A DNA stretch of 64,000 bases from positions 7,531,261-7,595,260 of the forward strand of contig NC_019866.2 in assembly GCF_002234675.1 (NCBI RefSeq), in the 5' to 3' direction. Both the position numbers and the translations under genes were made by a program. The notes under the pieces were generated by a model that searched no databases, was not told the origin of the DNA, and saw only the letters and a list, made by a program, of their open reading frames with translations. The stretch is from Oryzias latipes. Its lineage: Eukaryota; Chordata; Actinopteri; Beloniformes; Adrianichthyidae. Shown here in pieces: positions 11,723 to 23,500 of the stretch; the first letter of the stretch is position 1, and each line of letters opens with the position of its first letter.

Positions 11723-12064
11723 GACACGAAACGAGAGCCTGAACTCTTCACGGCAAGTCTTCCTCGACTACCGACCTCTGAGTGGAGAGTGAAGCAGGAG
11801 CCTTTTTTAGAGGCTGTCTAAGTAATCTCCTGAACATGGTCACAAGCTAATCCAGTGTTTATGGAGCTGGGCTCCCCCTGCAGGAATGCATTCCCTTGAG
11901 TTTTTTTAACACTGTACTTATAATTTGCTGTTAGCTTTTTATAAATCAAATTTGACAATCACTGAAGCTGCAAGTTTATCTTATTGAACTGATGAGACAT
12001 GTCTTTAATATTTATCATAGGTACACTAGAAAGATGAATTTTATCCCAAGATCATCACTCGCAA

Positions 12065-12136
12065 TGTGAAGCATGGAGGTGAAAACATCATGCTTTGAGG
12101 CGGCTTTTCTGCAAAGAGGACAGAACGACTCATTTG
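12065..12136 (+). pseudogene. Tc1-like transposase fragment
   Basis: The frame reads KHGGENIM-L-stop-GGFSAK, matching the well-known KHGGG-x-I-M-x-W-G-x-F-S motif of Tc1/mariner transposases. An internal TGA sits where tryptophan is expected. Only about 24 codons remain and no terminal inverted repeats were found, so it is a dead fragment. Confidence 0.6.
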
Positions 12137-12611
12137 TATCATGACATCAAAAATCTCCTTTCATCAGGGAGAGGATTGAGGGTGAAACCGTTCAGAAAGC
12201 AAAGCTGTTTTCATTTTTTTATTGTTTGAAATAAACAACATTTTTATGGCTCTTTTATAAAAATGTCTTTTGACATTTTTTGAAAACTTATTACATGTCA
12301 AATAGATATTGTTTATTTAAACAGTTGAACTTGAGGATAAGCCGCTTCGAGATGAAACATCTCGTTTTCGAAGGGGTTCTCTAAATCAGACATTTAGATG
12401 AGAAGATCAGAAGCAACAAAAAGAGGAAAAAAACAAGCAAAGTACAATCAAGCTCACAGTATGTCCAGACTGACTCATGCGCACACACACAAACCAGCTA
12501 TCCGTACTCATCACTCCGTTAAATAACTTTGCATTAAAAAAATGTGATTTATAATTTAAAGAAAAATAATGAATAAATAATATTAAAAAACTAAAAGCCA
12601 TCATCTGAGAG

Positions 12612-12676
<65 letters not shown>
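12612..12676. repeat. (TAA)n microsatellite
   Basis: About 20 uninterrupted ATA/TAA units are followed by a short GATGATGATG tail. It is a simple sequence repeat and likely polymorphic. Confidence 0.95.
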
Positions 12677-12678
<2 letters not shown>

Positions 12679-13140
12679 TGATGAGAGATTTGAGATGGAG
12701 AATAAGGAAAGAGGAAGATTTTTTCCAGTCGCTAGGACTTGTTTAGTTCAGTATATCAGTATAGTGTTACTGTGGTATTGAAATGAGTTAAATACGATTA
12801 TTTGCCTATTGAAAAAAACATTGTATCAATTAACAGAAATAAAATTTAGCAAATTCAAAACAAATTTTTAGAAGTTAATGCTGTGAAATATGCATTAATA
12901 TACTTTTTCTCCCAGATTTTGTATAAAACTGACAGGATGAGCATTTCAATTTTCTATAACATACCCTTTTGTTTCCAAAACTGTTCTAACTAAACATACT
13001 CCACTGAAAATTCCAAACAAAGAAGATAATAATAAAAGTACAGAAATGTTTCACATCCATCAAACTTAAATGGTATTCATTTATTATAAAGATAAAACTA
13101 GTTTGTTTTGTGTTTTTATACTGCATTTGCAATTGTGTTG

Positions 13141-13367
13141 TGGGCGGAGCATGCAAACATGTTTTCCCTTTTTGTTCCGGTCCTCGCCGGTAGGGGGCAG
13201 CAGGCCGCTATTCTCCACGATCACGCTCCTTCACATGACAAAAGAAGAGGAAGCTAAGGGCGGCCTTCGACAGTAACGGCCAAGTTCTTTTAGCCATAAC
13301 GAGAAAAAATACTTTCCTATCTGTCAGATACTGATATAGGCGGTGATCGGAATACAGACCCATTCAT
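13141..13367 (+). promoter_or_regulatory. zc3h7a promoter and noncoding first exon
   Basis: A CpG-richer block carries a GC box (GGGCGG at 13142-13147) and a good CTCF-type core (CCGGTAGGGGGCAG at 13187-13200). It ends at a strong splice donor (GTAAGT after 13367). The next acceptor is at 14492-14493, and exon 2 carries the ATG at 14530. So this block probably holds the start region and a noncoding exon 1. The exact start site is not visible. Confidence 0.55.
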
Positions 13368-14529
13368 GTAAGTATATACAGAAATGGCTGTTCGTTAGTT
13401 TCTGTGTTTTTGTACTCGGTTTCAGCTCAGAGCTAAACGTCTCCTCCACCGCTCGCGCTATTGTTTGCGTGGAGGAACTAGTTTAACTTGGAAATGCCTT
13501 CGCTTTGTGAAGTCCAGGCTACTTCCTACAAACTTAGAGGCATATTTGAGTAGTAGTTGGCGAAGTAGTTGGGTTTTGAATTTCAAATAGATTTGATTTA
13601 AATGGCTTAAAATTTGCTAGCGGATGATAGTGATGGCTAACATAAAATATTATCGATGGTCCCTGAAAGCGGGTTTACACACGTGTGCTAAAAGTCGTGC
13701 ATCCATTATCGGACAGTCTGAAAACCTTCTTCAAAGCCGGGGGTGTTTTTCTCCAGAAAATTCAGATCTGTATATTTGGAAATGATTATGATAAAGTGGC
13801 CGCCTGTAAAGATTTATAAATTACTGGCATGACTGTTGTGTAATTAAAAGAGAAGGCACAAACTGACAACCCATCATTACTCAAGATTATGTCCATTCTT
13901 TTTTGGCACTAATTTATGTATCAATGTAATAAATATCGTCAAAAAAATTATGTCAAATAGAGAATCTGATATATAAAGTGTATTATTTGTGAACATTTTA
14001 AACCCTAACATGTATGCTGCTTTTAATCAGTTTATTTCGCTTCTGATCTTAGAAAATATTACATTTAAGAGTGGCGCTTTTGTCCGATAATGGAGTTATC
14101 ATCTATTCATGCTAACTGCAACAATATTATACGATGAACATATACTCCATTGCTATTATTCTCTAACATAATTATTTCATAAGATCAAAATTCACATAAA
14201 TGTGTATTTTTGAGTGAAATTAACTGTTGACTTCTTAAAGAGAAGAGAAGTTTCCTTGACTAATTTCCGGAACTGGGTCTGTGTCGTCATTCTTATACGC
14301 GGAAGTGAGAATCGGGTAGGGAAGGCGGGGCGGGAGCTTGAGGCTGTTTCCTTTTGTAGGAATTGTCAGCAAAAAAGTAGAGTAATCTGCAATATTGACA
14401 AACAAGAAATATGTCATTTTGTGTGTGTTTGTTTTTTTGTGTCCCAATTCTAGTTTTTTACCGGCTTAATTTAATCTGTCAAAATTTCTGTAGGTGCTGT
14501 CTGAAGAAAAGAAATTAAAACACGCAAAC

Positions 14530-17500
14530 ATGTCTGGAGCGTGTCGGGACAGAAGGAGCAGATGGCAGGAAATTCAAGAAGGCCTGCAGTTTATCCAGTA
14601 AGTGTCTTCCTGGTTCTTCAATGATGCACCTGTCCAGATCTAATGTGATCTTTGTGAGCTTTAAACTAAAGCTGAAAGATTCTTATTTACTTATAAACAT
14701 AAGGAACTCCTGGTTACCGTTCACATTGCATAAAACAAATATTTTGGAGGAGCAGACTAGCAGCTGTGATGAAATCAATTATAGGAGTGCTGTTGCTTAA
14801 AAAAATAGCATTCTCAGTGCATGACACATATGAGAACATGACTGCTGAGAATATGAATGCATATCAAAGGGCCAAAGCTAAACGAAGTTACATTATTATA
14901 ACAATCCTCAAAACTTCTATCTATGAGAATTTTTTTGTAAAATTGTCATCTTCTGTTCCACTTTTCTAAATCATCTTATTTCTTAATTACATCACATTCC
15001 TGGGTTAATGAATAATGTTCTTTTGTAAGTGTTGACTTTGTCCACTGACTTTATAGTTTGTTATAAAATATGTCACACAGGCTAAGCTCCTGTGACATTT
15101 TGTTTTACTTTCAACCTGCACACATATGTTTGCAGGTTAGTTGTGGAAATCCCCGTCTTTATAATGAAATGTTTCACAATTTAGAAATGTCGGTCCGTGG
15201 ACTCTTTGTTGTTCGGTGTGGCGGTAATGCAGTGACGCAGCTGATTTCCCGCTGTGTTTCAGTCGCTCTTCTGACGGACGGCGCTTGTTTTCATTTGTTC
15301 GGCATGCTCCATTCGTCCTCTTTGTTTGCATAGCTCTGCTGGGCCAGTGGAAAGATGTTTACTCATACCCAGCCTTTTTTTGCAGCTGAATCAAAAGTGA
15401 AATCTAATCAAATATGATTAACATGCTGATCCAGATTCATCACTTAAATTGACCTAAGGCATAACCTTGTGCTTCGTTTTTAAAAGGAATTTTAAGAACA
15501 AAATTGAACTTTCTGGGAAAAAGAAACTTGAAATACCTGAATTAAAGGTTGATTGAGTGTTGAGGCCTTTGGATTCTTGGCTTAAGTGCCTAGGTTGCTG
15601 ATACAATAACACATGACAGCTGTGCTTCAGAGGTTTACTTTAAAAATGAATCTACCGTGTTTTCTGGAGTATACGTCGCAGGAGCCAAGAAAGCAGAATA
15701 AAGGAAGAAAAACCCAGATAGAAGTCGCACCTTTGACCGAACTATGCAAAGAAGCACAACCTAGTTTGCTCTAAAATGGCTCCATCAGGTTGATTTAGGA
15801 CCAGCAGTTTGTAGCACTTCGATGGTTTTCTGTGTACAGCAGGAAATGCTGCTTCACTCTCCCACCACAGCTGAAACAGACCTGCAGGATCATTAAAGCA
15901 ACTTTGCTCTCTTGATGTTTCACGATGAAGCCCTCTAAGCATCCGACCAGTTGATTCTCAAAGGAGGTGTTTGAGTCTTTAACATACAATAAATGGGACA
16001 GCATTAACATTTTCTTTATCTGTTTTAAATAAAGTGAACTCCTAAAGTTGTTGATGCCACACAAACCAACCTTTGTCACTCTAAAACTTTGTATTTTTTT
16101 TTTTTTTTTTAGATCAACCCTTCCGTTCCCCGGAAGTCAGGACCAGTATGAGGTGAGGTTTTATAAACCTAAACATGGGCACTTCACCTTTCATCTTTAT
16201 TTTTACACTTCTGGTGGTTAACCAAATTAAAGGGCTCAGGCGGGGGGGAAATGAGTAGCTCACACTTCAGTTTGCCCTTGACAAAGTTGACTTGTACTTC
16301 TCATATTTGATTTTCATTCTAATTCATTTTTTCCTTCACTGTTTCCAGGTGTTCATAAAGGAACTTGTGTGGAATTTGTTTGGAGAAGGAAACGACGTGT
16401 TTAAAGAAGGCGAATGGACAAAATCTATTGAGATGTACACCGAGGCGCTCAGTATAGCAGACTATGCGGACTCCGAGGAAATCTGCGTTTCAGCAGGTTT
16501 ATTGGAAAAGCTGTATGCAAATCGAGCTGCAGCGTACCTTAACATTGTTCCGGTAAGGACGCCATGCATTTTTTTTTTTTACTGCAGCCTGTATGTGGCC
16601 TTAGGTGCCTTTCCTAACCTGTATATTGATTAAACCCTGAAAATAAGCAGGTTCAGGCAAATTTACGAGGATGTTGTGATCTTAGCCTTCTCTTCTTTGT
16701 CAATACAAACAGGAAGCTGTAACTGCTCCATCTGAGGCTGTTCTATGTAAGAATTAATGGCCGACGAAGTGTGTTAATTTCTTATAATCCACATTTCCAA
16801 GGCCGTTAACCCGCTTATACCATGGTCACTCACAAAATAAATAAATATTCGTAAATATTAGTAACGGTTTTAGGCACAGGTAATACGGGCAATTGCCCGG
16901 GTCGCAAATTTACGTGGGGGCAGTGGTGACAGCGGCTCAGTGCTTGGAAAATAATCTGCGCCACTATTGGTTTCCTATTATCTGTTATACTACAGAGTTT
17001 GTAACAGCCTGAAACTGTGAACTGCCGTCCCTGCAGCTGCTCTTGTCTCCTGTCACACGCGTGTGTGAGAAGGAAAGGGGAGGGCTAGTGGGTTCAGGCT
17101 GCGAGGTAGAACACGCACGCAGAGCGCTGCCTCTGTTGCGCAACACCAGGATCATCGCGTGCCTTTTGATGACTCAGCTCATGCTAATAGTGTCATTCTT
17201 TATGAACTATTGTAGACATTTTGATGACGTGTCTTTATTTCCCATATATGTATCTTTGTCTGCCTGTCGTTTAGTTGGTGTCAGTATTTGACCGAAAGAC
17301 GGCAGGTAATGCTGCGTGGTAGTGCAGTGGTTGGCGCTCTTGCTTCACAGCAAGAAGGCCCCCAGTTCAAGTCCCGGCTGGGGGACCTGGACCAAAAAAC
17401 ACCAACCCAACAGCCAAGTCCAACTCAGTCCGCTACAATATGTTTAAAACTAAATATACAAGTGAATGTGAGCATTTGATTTAATTTCAACATTTTTAAA

Positions 17501-20500
17501 GTACAATAAGTCTGTGGATTCTTTTTAATAACATTGTAATGCTGTAGCTAATAAATGATGAGTATTTCTCGTGGTAGTTCTGCTGATGGTCTAGTCTGGT
17601 TGATACGTGGTGAGTTTCTGCTTCATGCAGGCGTTGAGACTTTAAATGTGATCTTAGGTTGGTCTGAATGTTCTGTAGATGTGACAAAGACTGCTCACAT
17701 AAAGACCGGGAGCCAAACACACACTCACACGCTGCAGTGAATGACGGGCAGCGGGTTTTACGTTTTTACAATCCCTGCGCGATTCACCTGCTGCCTGTCC
17801 CCACAACCCCTCACCCCCACCCTCTGCTTTCTCCCTCACACATCCCGTCCCCTCATCTGCGCGCTCTTTCTCAGAGACCGGAGCGCGCAGTTTTAGGCAC
17901 GGCAATTCACAGGTTTCCGGCTGGTACAAACTCTGTGAAATAATAGATAATAGTAACTGATAGCGCTGGCGCAGATTTTTCTCTCTAAGCACCGCTACTA
18001 CTGCGCGCCTCTGGCATCGCATCGCGCCCGAGAAGGACTGGTCTAAAGAAAGAAAAAAAAGTATAATTAAAGATTTGTCTGCGAGCCACATGTGACCATC
18101 AAAAGAGCCATAGATGGCTCGCGAGCCATAGGTTCCCGACCCCTGCTCTACCCTGTGACAGAGCACCTGTGGCGAACTGTCCAGGGTGTCCCCTGCCTTC
18201 GCCCACAAGTGGCCGGAATAGGCTCCAGCAACCCCTTGACCCTGAAAGGGATAAAAGGAATTAGAAAATGAACAGCAGGTAATGCAGTAGAACAGCAAGT
18301 AATGCAGTAAAACAGCTGCACTTTATGAGATCATTAATAAACAATCCATCATTTAGAAAAAAAATCAGCACAATGTTTTTTTACCTGTTTCTTCAGATTA
18401 AAAACGTTAAATATATTGGTGCTGCTGTGTTAAAGTTTCAGATCAATTTACATTTAATATTATGTATTGATTGAATTATTTTTCTCAGCCTCAAATAGTT
18501 CCATTGGTCAAAAATGTTTCTAGTTTAAATATGGACTGACAGATTTTTATTTCAGGCACTTTAAGCTTTTTTCTGTTTTAGACTATAACTGGGTTTCTGT
18601 GTGGCAAAATAAAGGTAAAAGTGGATTTATTTCACTTTTTTTCTTTTGTTAATGTTAAAAGATACAATTAAATGTATATTAACGCAATTTTTATAGATAT
18701 TAACCTAATATATTGTCACTGCGGCGAGTGTGTGTGGGTGGGGGTAGGGGGGCGCAAAACATTTTCTTTTTCCTAAGGGGGGAAGCACGGATTTAAGCGA
18801 TGTGACCGGAACTTCTTTTTTAGGCGTCCGGTTATCACTGTGCGTTATCACTTTTTAATGCACCCCCAGCAGCCTATCAGAATCGAGTGTTCACCCGGAC
18901 CGTGGAATATCAGAGTTTAATCCACAGTTTTGTCAACTGTGATTTACTATTACTTTGCTATGGTTACTGAGTGTAGATCAATATGAGAATTGGACTGAGT
19001 GACCAAACAGGAAGTGCCCGCAAAGTCCCATAGACTTTCATAGGGAAATAAACAGCTATATTTGTCAGAATAATCATTCTTTCTCTACTCTTTTTAAACA
19101 CGTTGCTGCTAATCCTTATTCTTTTTTTCCTTCCATTAAATTTCTTCTGTTATGCAAGTTATTCAAGTTACAAAATGGCCAATCAGATACCTTAAATTGA
19201 TGCTGACCCTACGTCCAAAAGTTTGAAACAAATTTTGTGTAGTCTTCTAACAAGCTCACCGCTCTGATTGGCAAGAGTGGTTGCTATAGGAACACTGACT
19301 CGGACCAATCACTGCTAACTGATGATGTCTGGCTCCAACTTGGCAGCATCCATATCACAACAATGTGGTGACTGAATTGATTTAATTTCGTTGGAGCCAC
19401 AAGTCATTTTCCATGGGTGACGTCCCTTCTCAAATTCCATATATATCTAACAGATTAGTTTAAACGCTTTAGAATCAGGAAAAATAGCTTCCTGAATCCA
19501 ATCTTTTCTTTCTACGCGTTGTGTCACATATAAAACTCCTAGTTGTGTAAACTAAAGTGGTTATATTTTTGTTTTTTCCTTGCAGGGACTGTATGACCAA
19601 GCATTAGAAGACTGTGAAAAAGCTCTCCACTTGAATGAAGGCAACTACAAAGCACTGTACAGAAAAGCAAAAGCCTTGAAAGAGTTGGGAAGACATCAAG
19701 AGGCCTATGAGGCTGTTGCCAAATGCTCTCTTGTAGTGCCTCAGGTAAATAAAGAACAGATTTCCACACATACATACAGTGCACATTCTTTGGATTGAAA
19801 TTTTGAAAAGAAAAAAAATGCTTGCATGGCTAGGTAAATAGTTTTACGCTTAACACTTCAATGCCGATGATGTTGCCAATGACTCAAAATTAAACACACT
19901 GTCTTAACATTTTCCTTATTTTATCATTTCTATTAACAGACAGGAGTGTTTTTCTTTTCCGAGTTGGCATTTCAGTGTCATGTTATTCCTGATTTCAGCT
20001 CTTCTCGTCATGTTGGGGTACCGGTTAATGCTAAATATTTTGCAGCAGCTTCATTTTATGCTTTGCTCTTGTTACATTCACCACTTTTTGAAGGGAATCT
20101 AGACTCGTGACTTTTTTTTTTTTTTTACAGCTAGCTTTCTTAACTCTTCTTGCAGAATTTTACTGTTAATCATAAAGGCATCTGCAACCAAATGGGGCTC
20201 TTTTACCCTTCCATTTAGCTCTACGGTTAAAGAAAAATAAAAAAGCTAATAGTTTTAAAAATTTACAGTAAAGTAAATAAGTATTACAGTAAAGGAAAAT
20301 AATTCACAATATGATCACGAAGGAGACATCAATAATTGGTTTGTGTATGGTCTGACTCCAAGATGGACATTTATAGGAACAAAGCTGTGGAAACAAAAAG
20401 TCTGGAGCGAGTTTTGCTGGATTTGCACCGTTTTACTTTGTGCACCGAGCCTGTTCCTGCTGTAGGAGGCGGACGAGCGCTAATAAACAGTAAATACACA

Positions 20501-23500
20501 AAAGAAGAAGAATCCTCTCCCTGTTGCTACCTGTGTGTCTGGCACTAGTCCGATATGAACACAACCTGCTGGATGTGTGTTCATAAAACCGGAAGGACAA
20601 GAAAACAGACGTGTCGGCAAAACCAAATTAGCGTTAACCACTTTTAATAGTACGATGTCGACTAATGGTTGACAGCCCTAACGGTTGGGGTCCCTTAATT
20701 ACTTTATTATTAATTTCTGGTTGAGATGCACCACAAACAGTAAAATACTTCCTTTTTTTAATCCCTGCTGAAATGACACTACCTACTACTAAATTGCTCC
20801 AGTGAGATGATCCTATGTGACATGGGATGTCTTTTATTTTGAAAGGAAGTCATGTAAACATCAGTCTAAATAAATGAACTAATTCATATTTAAAATAAAT
20901 GTAAAAAAAGCTAGTTTCTCTTCGTGTTTGGTTTTTATTTATGCAAAGCGGAAATGGATAGTATATTTATGTTTGTCATAATAGTAACGACATGAATATA
21001 AATTAAGGTTTCACTGCTCAAATGGGTGAATTGAGACTTTGTGGCTCCTGCTGGGTTGTAGCTGGTGAGAAATTAACCCGAATGGCTATTAAGACTCCCT
21101 TTTAAAAATGATAAACATCCTTTCCATAAAAGCTGGGTGTTCTGACGGAACGAGGTTGCTGATGACCTTCTGTTCTCTTTGACAGGACTCCAATGTCACA
21201 CAGCTGACTCAGGACCTTGCCAAAATTTTGGGATTGAAAATCCGTAAAGCTTATGTGAGAAGTAAGGTATGTGTGTGCCGCGTTTAATCCCAGCGCCGAT
21301 CTAACCGTAGAAAAAAGGAAAACAAAGCATACGCTCCTCCGGGGACGTCTCGTCTGCTCTTTCAGACTGCTGCTTTTTGAACGTTCACTTGAAAGAAAGG
21401 AGAATTACAGAATAAATGTCTTTCCTTCTTTTTCTAAAGCCTGCCTTGAATGTTTTGAGAGGCTCAAGTTATCAAGATGCGCCTTGTGATAAAGTATGCA
21501 TCCCCCCTGGCACAATACTCCAGCTGAACCGACTCCAATGGAAGATAATAACCTGTACCTCTTTTTCAGTTTTCTCATGGCACGACTACGGTAGAAGATA
21601 TAGAAATTGGTGAGTTTGTTGCTCGGTGAAGTTTCGATTCGCCTTTTAGAAAAGCCTCACGTCCCGTTTCTGTGTGCTAGAAGTGCCTCCGGTGACCCAG
21701 GAAAGCAACATTCTGGCTCCAGGTCCAGCTCCAATCCAGCCTCCGTTGACGGTTCATATACCTCTGAATGACTCGGCGGTGGACGAGCCCCCTCCCAGCA
21801 ACAGCATCCTATCAGCACCCCCAACAGAGCCTCCAGGCTTCGAGTCCCTGTCTTTGTCTGCGCCCCCATCAGTTCCCCTCCACGGGCTCACATACGTCAA
21901 CGGGTGCCGAACCAACAAGCCTTCTCCGATATTTGAGCCTAATCAGGATTTTGATGCAGATATCATTGGGGACGATCTAGATGATCTTCTCGACCAAGCT
22001 GGTCCCGAGTCACTATCGGTTAGTAGGTGTGACCCCAAAACACGTCAGAGGGGGCTTTTTAAACTCATGTGTGACGTGTTTTCCTCTCTTTATCAGGACA
22101 TTCCCACAGTGAAGGGGCCTCTTCCTTTGCCAACCAGTATTGGCTCAGGCAGTTCCATGTCAAGTCCATTCCTGATGCCAGCCCACATAAACCCATTTCT
22201 ATCCAGCGGTTCCCAGCAGTGCACTGTAAATCTGCCGCCTTTGTACCACAAGTCGGGGTCAAGCACGTATTTAGGTATGGACACTTTTCAAAGACTGTCC
22301 CAGCCTCTAGACTCTCTGGATAGTCTCACAATATCAGATTATAAAACGGGTAAGTTACTTCATCGTTCAGGCATTTTACTCTGCCTTTAATCAAAATGTG
22401 TGTTACTGAAAATCTGTGTTTTTTTGTTTTTCTTTTGTCCAAACTGTAGATTTCACTCATTCTCCCTTCATGGCACAGGTAACACCTTTGGTTTTGGACT
22501 CACTAAAGTATAGCCATTGATGGCTTAGTAAGTTCTCACTCTGTTCCTTCAACTTCTTTTTATTACAGCTTAGCAATGATGAACCCCCCATGGGGATGGC
22601 TGTGGGTATGCCCGATGTGAAAAACCTCCCCGCTGCTGTGGATTTAGCCAAAAACCCCTTAGCTGATACGCATGAGTTCCGGCAGGCGTGCGCCATGTGC
22701 TACGTGAAAACTGGTAAGAAACGGTCCATTCCCTGACATTTGGTCACCGAGTGAAAGACGCTCCGTGTAAAAACGCCTTCTCCACACCTGCAGGTCCTGG
22801 AGTGTTGGATTACACGCTTCACACAGAAGAGCATAAATGCAAAAAGGATGTATTACTCGGCAGAATGAAGCACTCGCCCGACAAAATGTGGAAGCTCATT
22901 CGACCCAGACCAACGAAAACTCAGTATGTCGGACCGTATTACATCTGCAAAGGTAACCAGTTTATCCTGAAAGCACAATGGTCCAGAGCACAGTCACTGA
23001 CATTATTCAGGCTTTGAAACTAGTGTTTTAAATAAAGTTTTTATTTGAAAAGATAAAAAAAAAACCCCACCTCTTTACCATGTGAACCAAATCATCAAAC
23101 AAACGGTCAGAAGCTTAAGAAAACACATTTATTACTAAGGGAAACTTTGGCTTTTACCCAGAAGCCATTGCAGTATTATGTTTTCACTTGTTTAAACAAA
23201 TGCAGATTGTATGCTAAGTTATAAAATACTTTCACTAAAGGCTACTAAAGTGTAAAGTTGTTCAGGATTTGAATGTATCTTAGTGTTCATTTATTTTTAC
23301 TATTCATATTGCTCAGCATATAGGTGTTTTTTTTTTAATTCAGAGTAACAGATGGTACAGTAGCCTACTTCAAACGCACATTAGGAGTAGGCCTGCACAA
23401 TATATCGCAAATTTATCGTTATCGCGAGATCAAGCTGTGCAGCACGCATATCTCAAAAGACGGCAAAAATTGCAATAAATGGTTTCCTTAAATGTGCTAC

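Larger units (their letters stand above)
11723..13140. other. Intergenic region between pla2g10 and zc3h7a
   Basis: The first part is the pla2g10 promoter side. The rest contains a Tc1-like transposase remnant at 12065-12136, a TAA microsatellite at 12612-12676 and otherwise plain AT-rich DNA. No gene is seen. Confidence 0.55.
16860..18800. mobile_element. Nested transposon cluster in a zc3h7a intron
   Basis: The outer blocks ('gggcaattgcccgggtcgca' near 16.89 kb and 'ggggggcgcaaaacattttc' near 18.75 kb) look like the two ends of one fish DNA transposon. Between them lie a tRNA-derived SINE head (17311-17380), a hAT-type right end (18079-18145) and a LINE-like 3' tail (18146-18272). The intron spans 16553-19585. 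The nesting order is inferred from position only. Confidence 0.45.

Noticed and set aside
17311-17380. Second functional tRNA gene
   Set aside because: A and B boxes are present but stems do not pair properly and SINE-like sequence follows. It is a tRNA-derived SINE head.
21674-22390. Single zc3h7a exon from 21681 to 22349
   Set aside because: A GT-AG intron at 22019-22096 divides it; the open reading through the intron is coincidental or a retained form.
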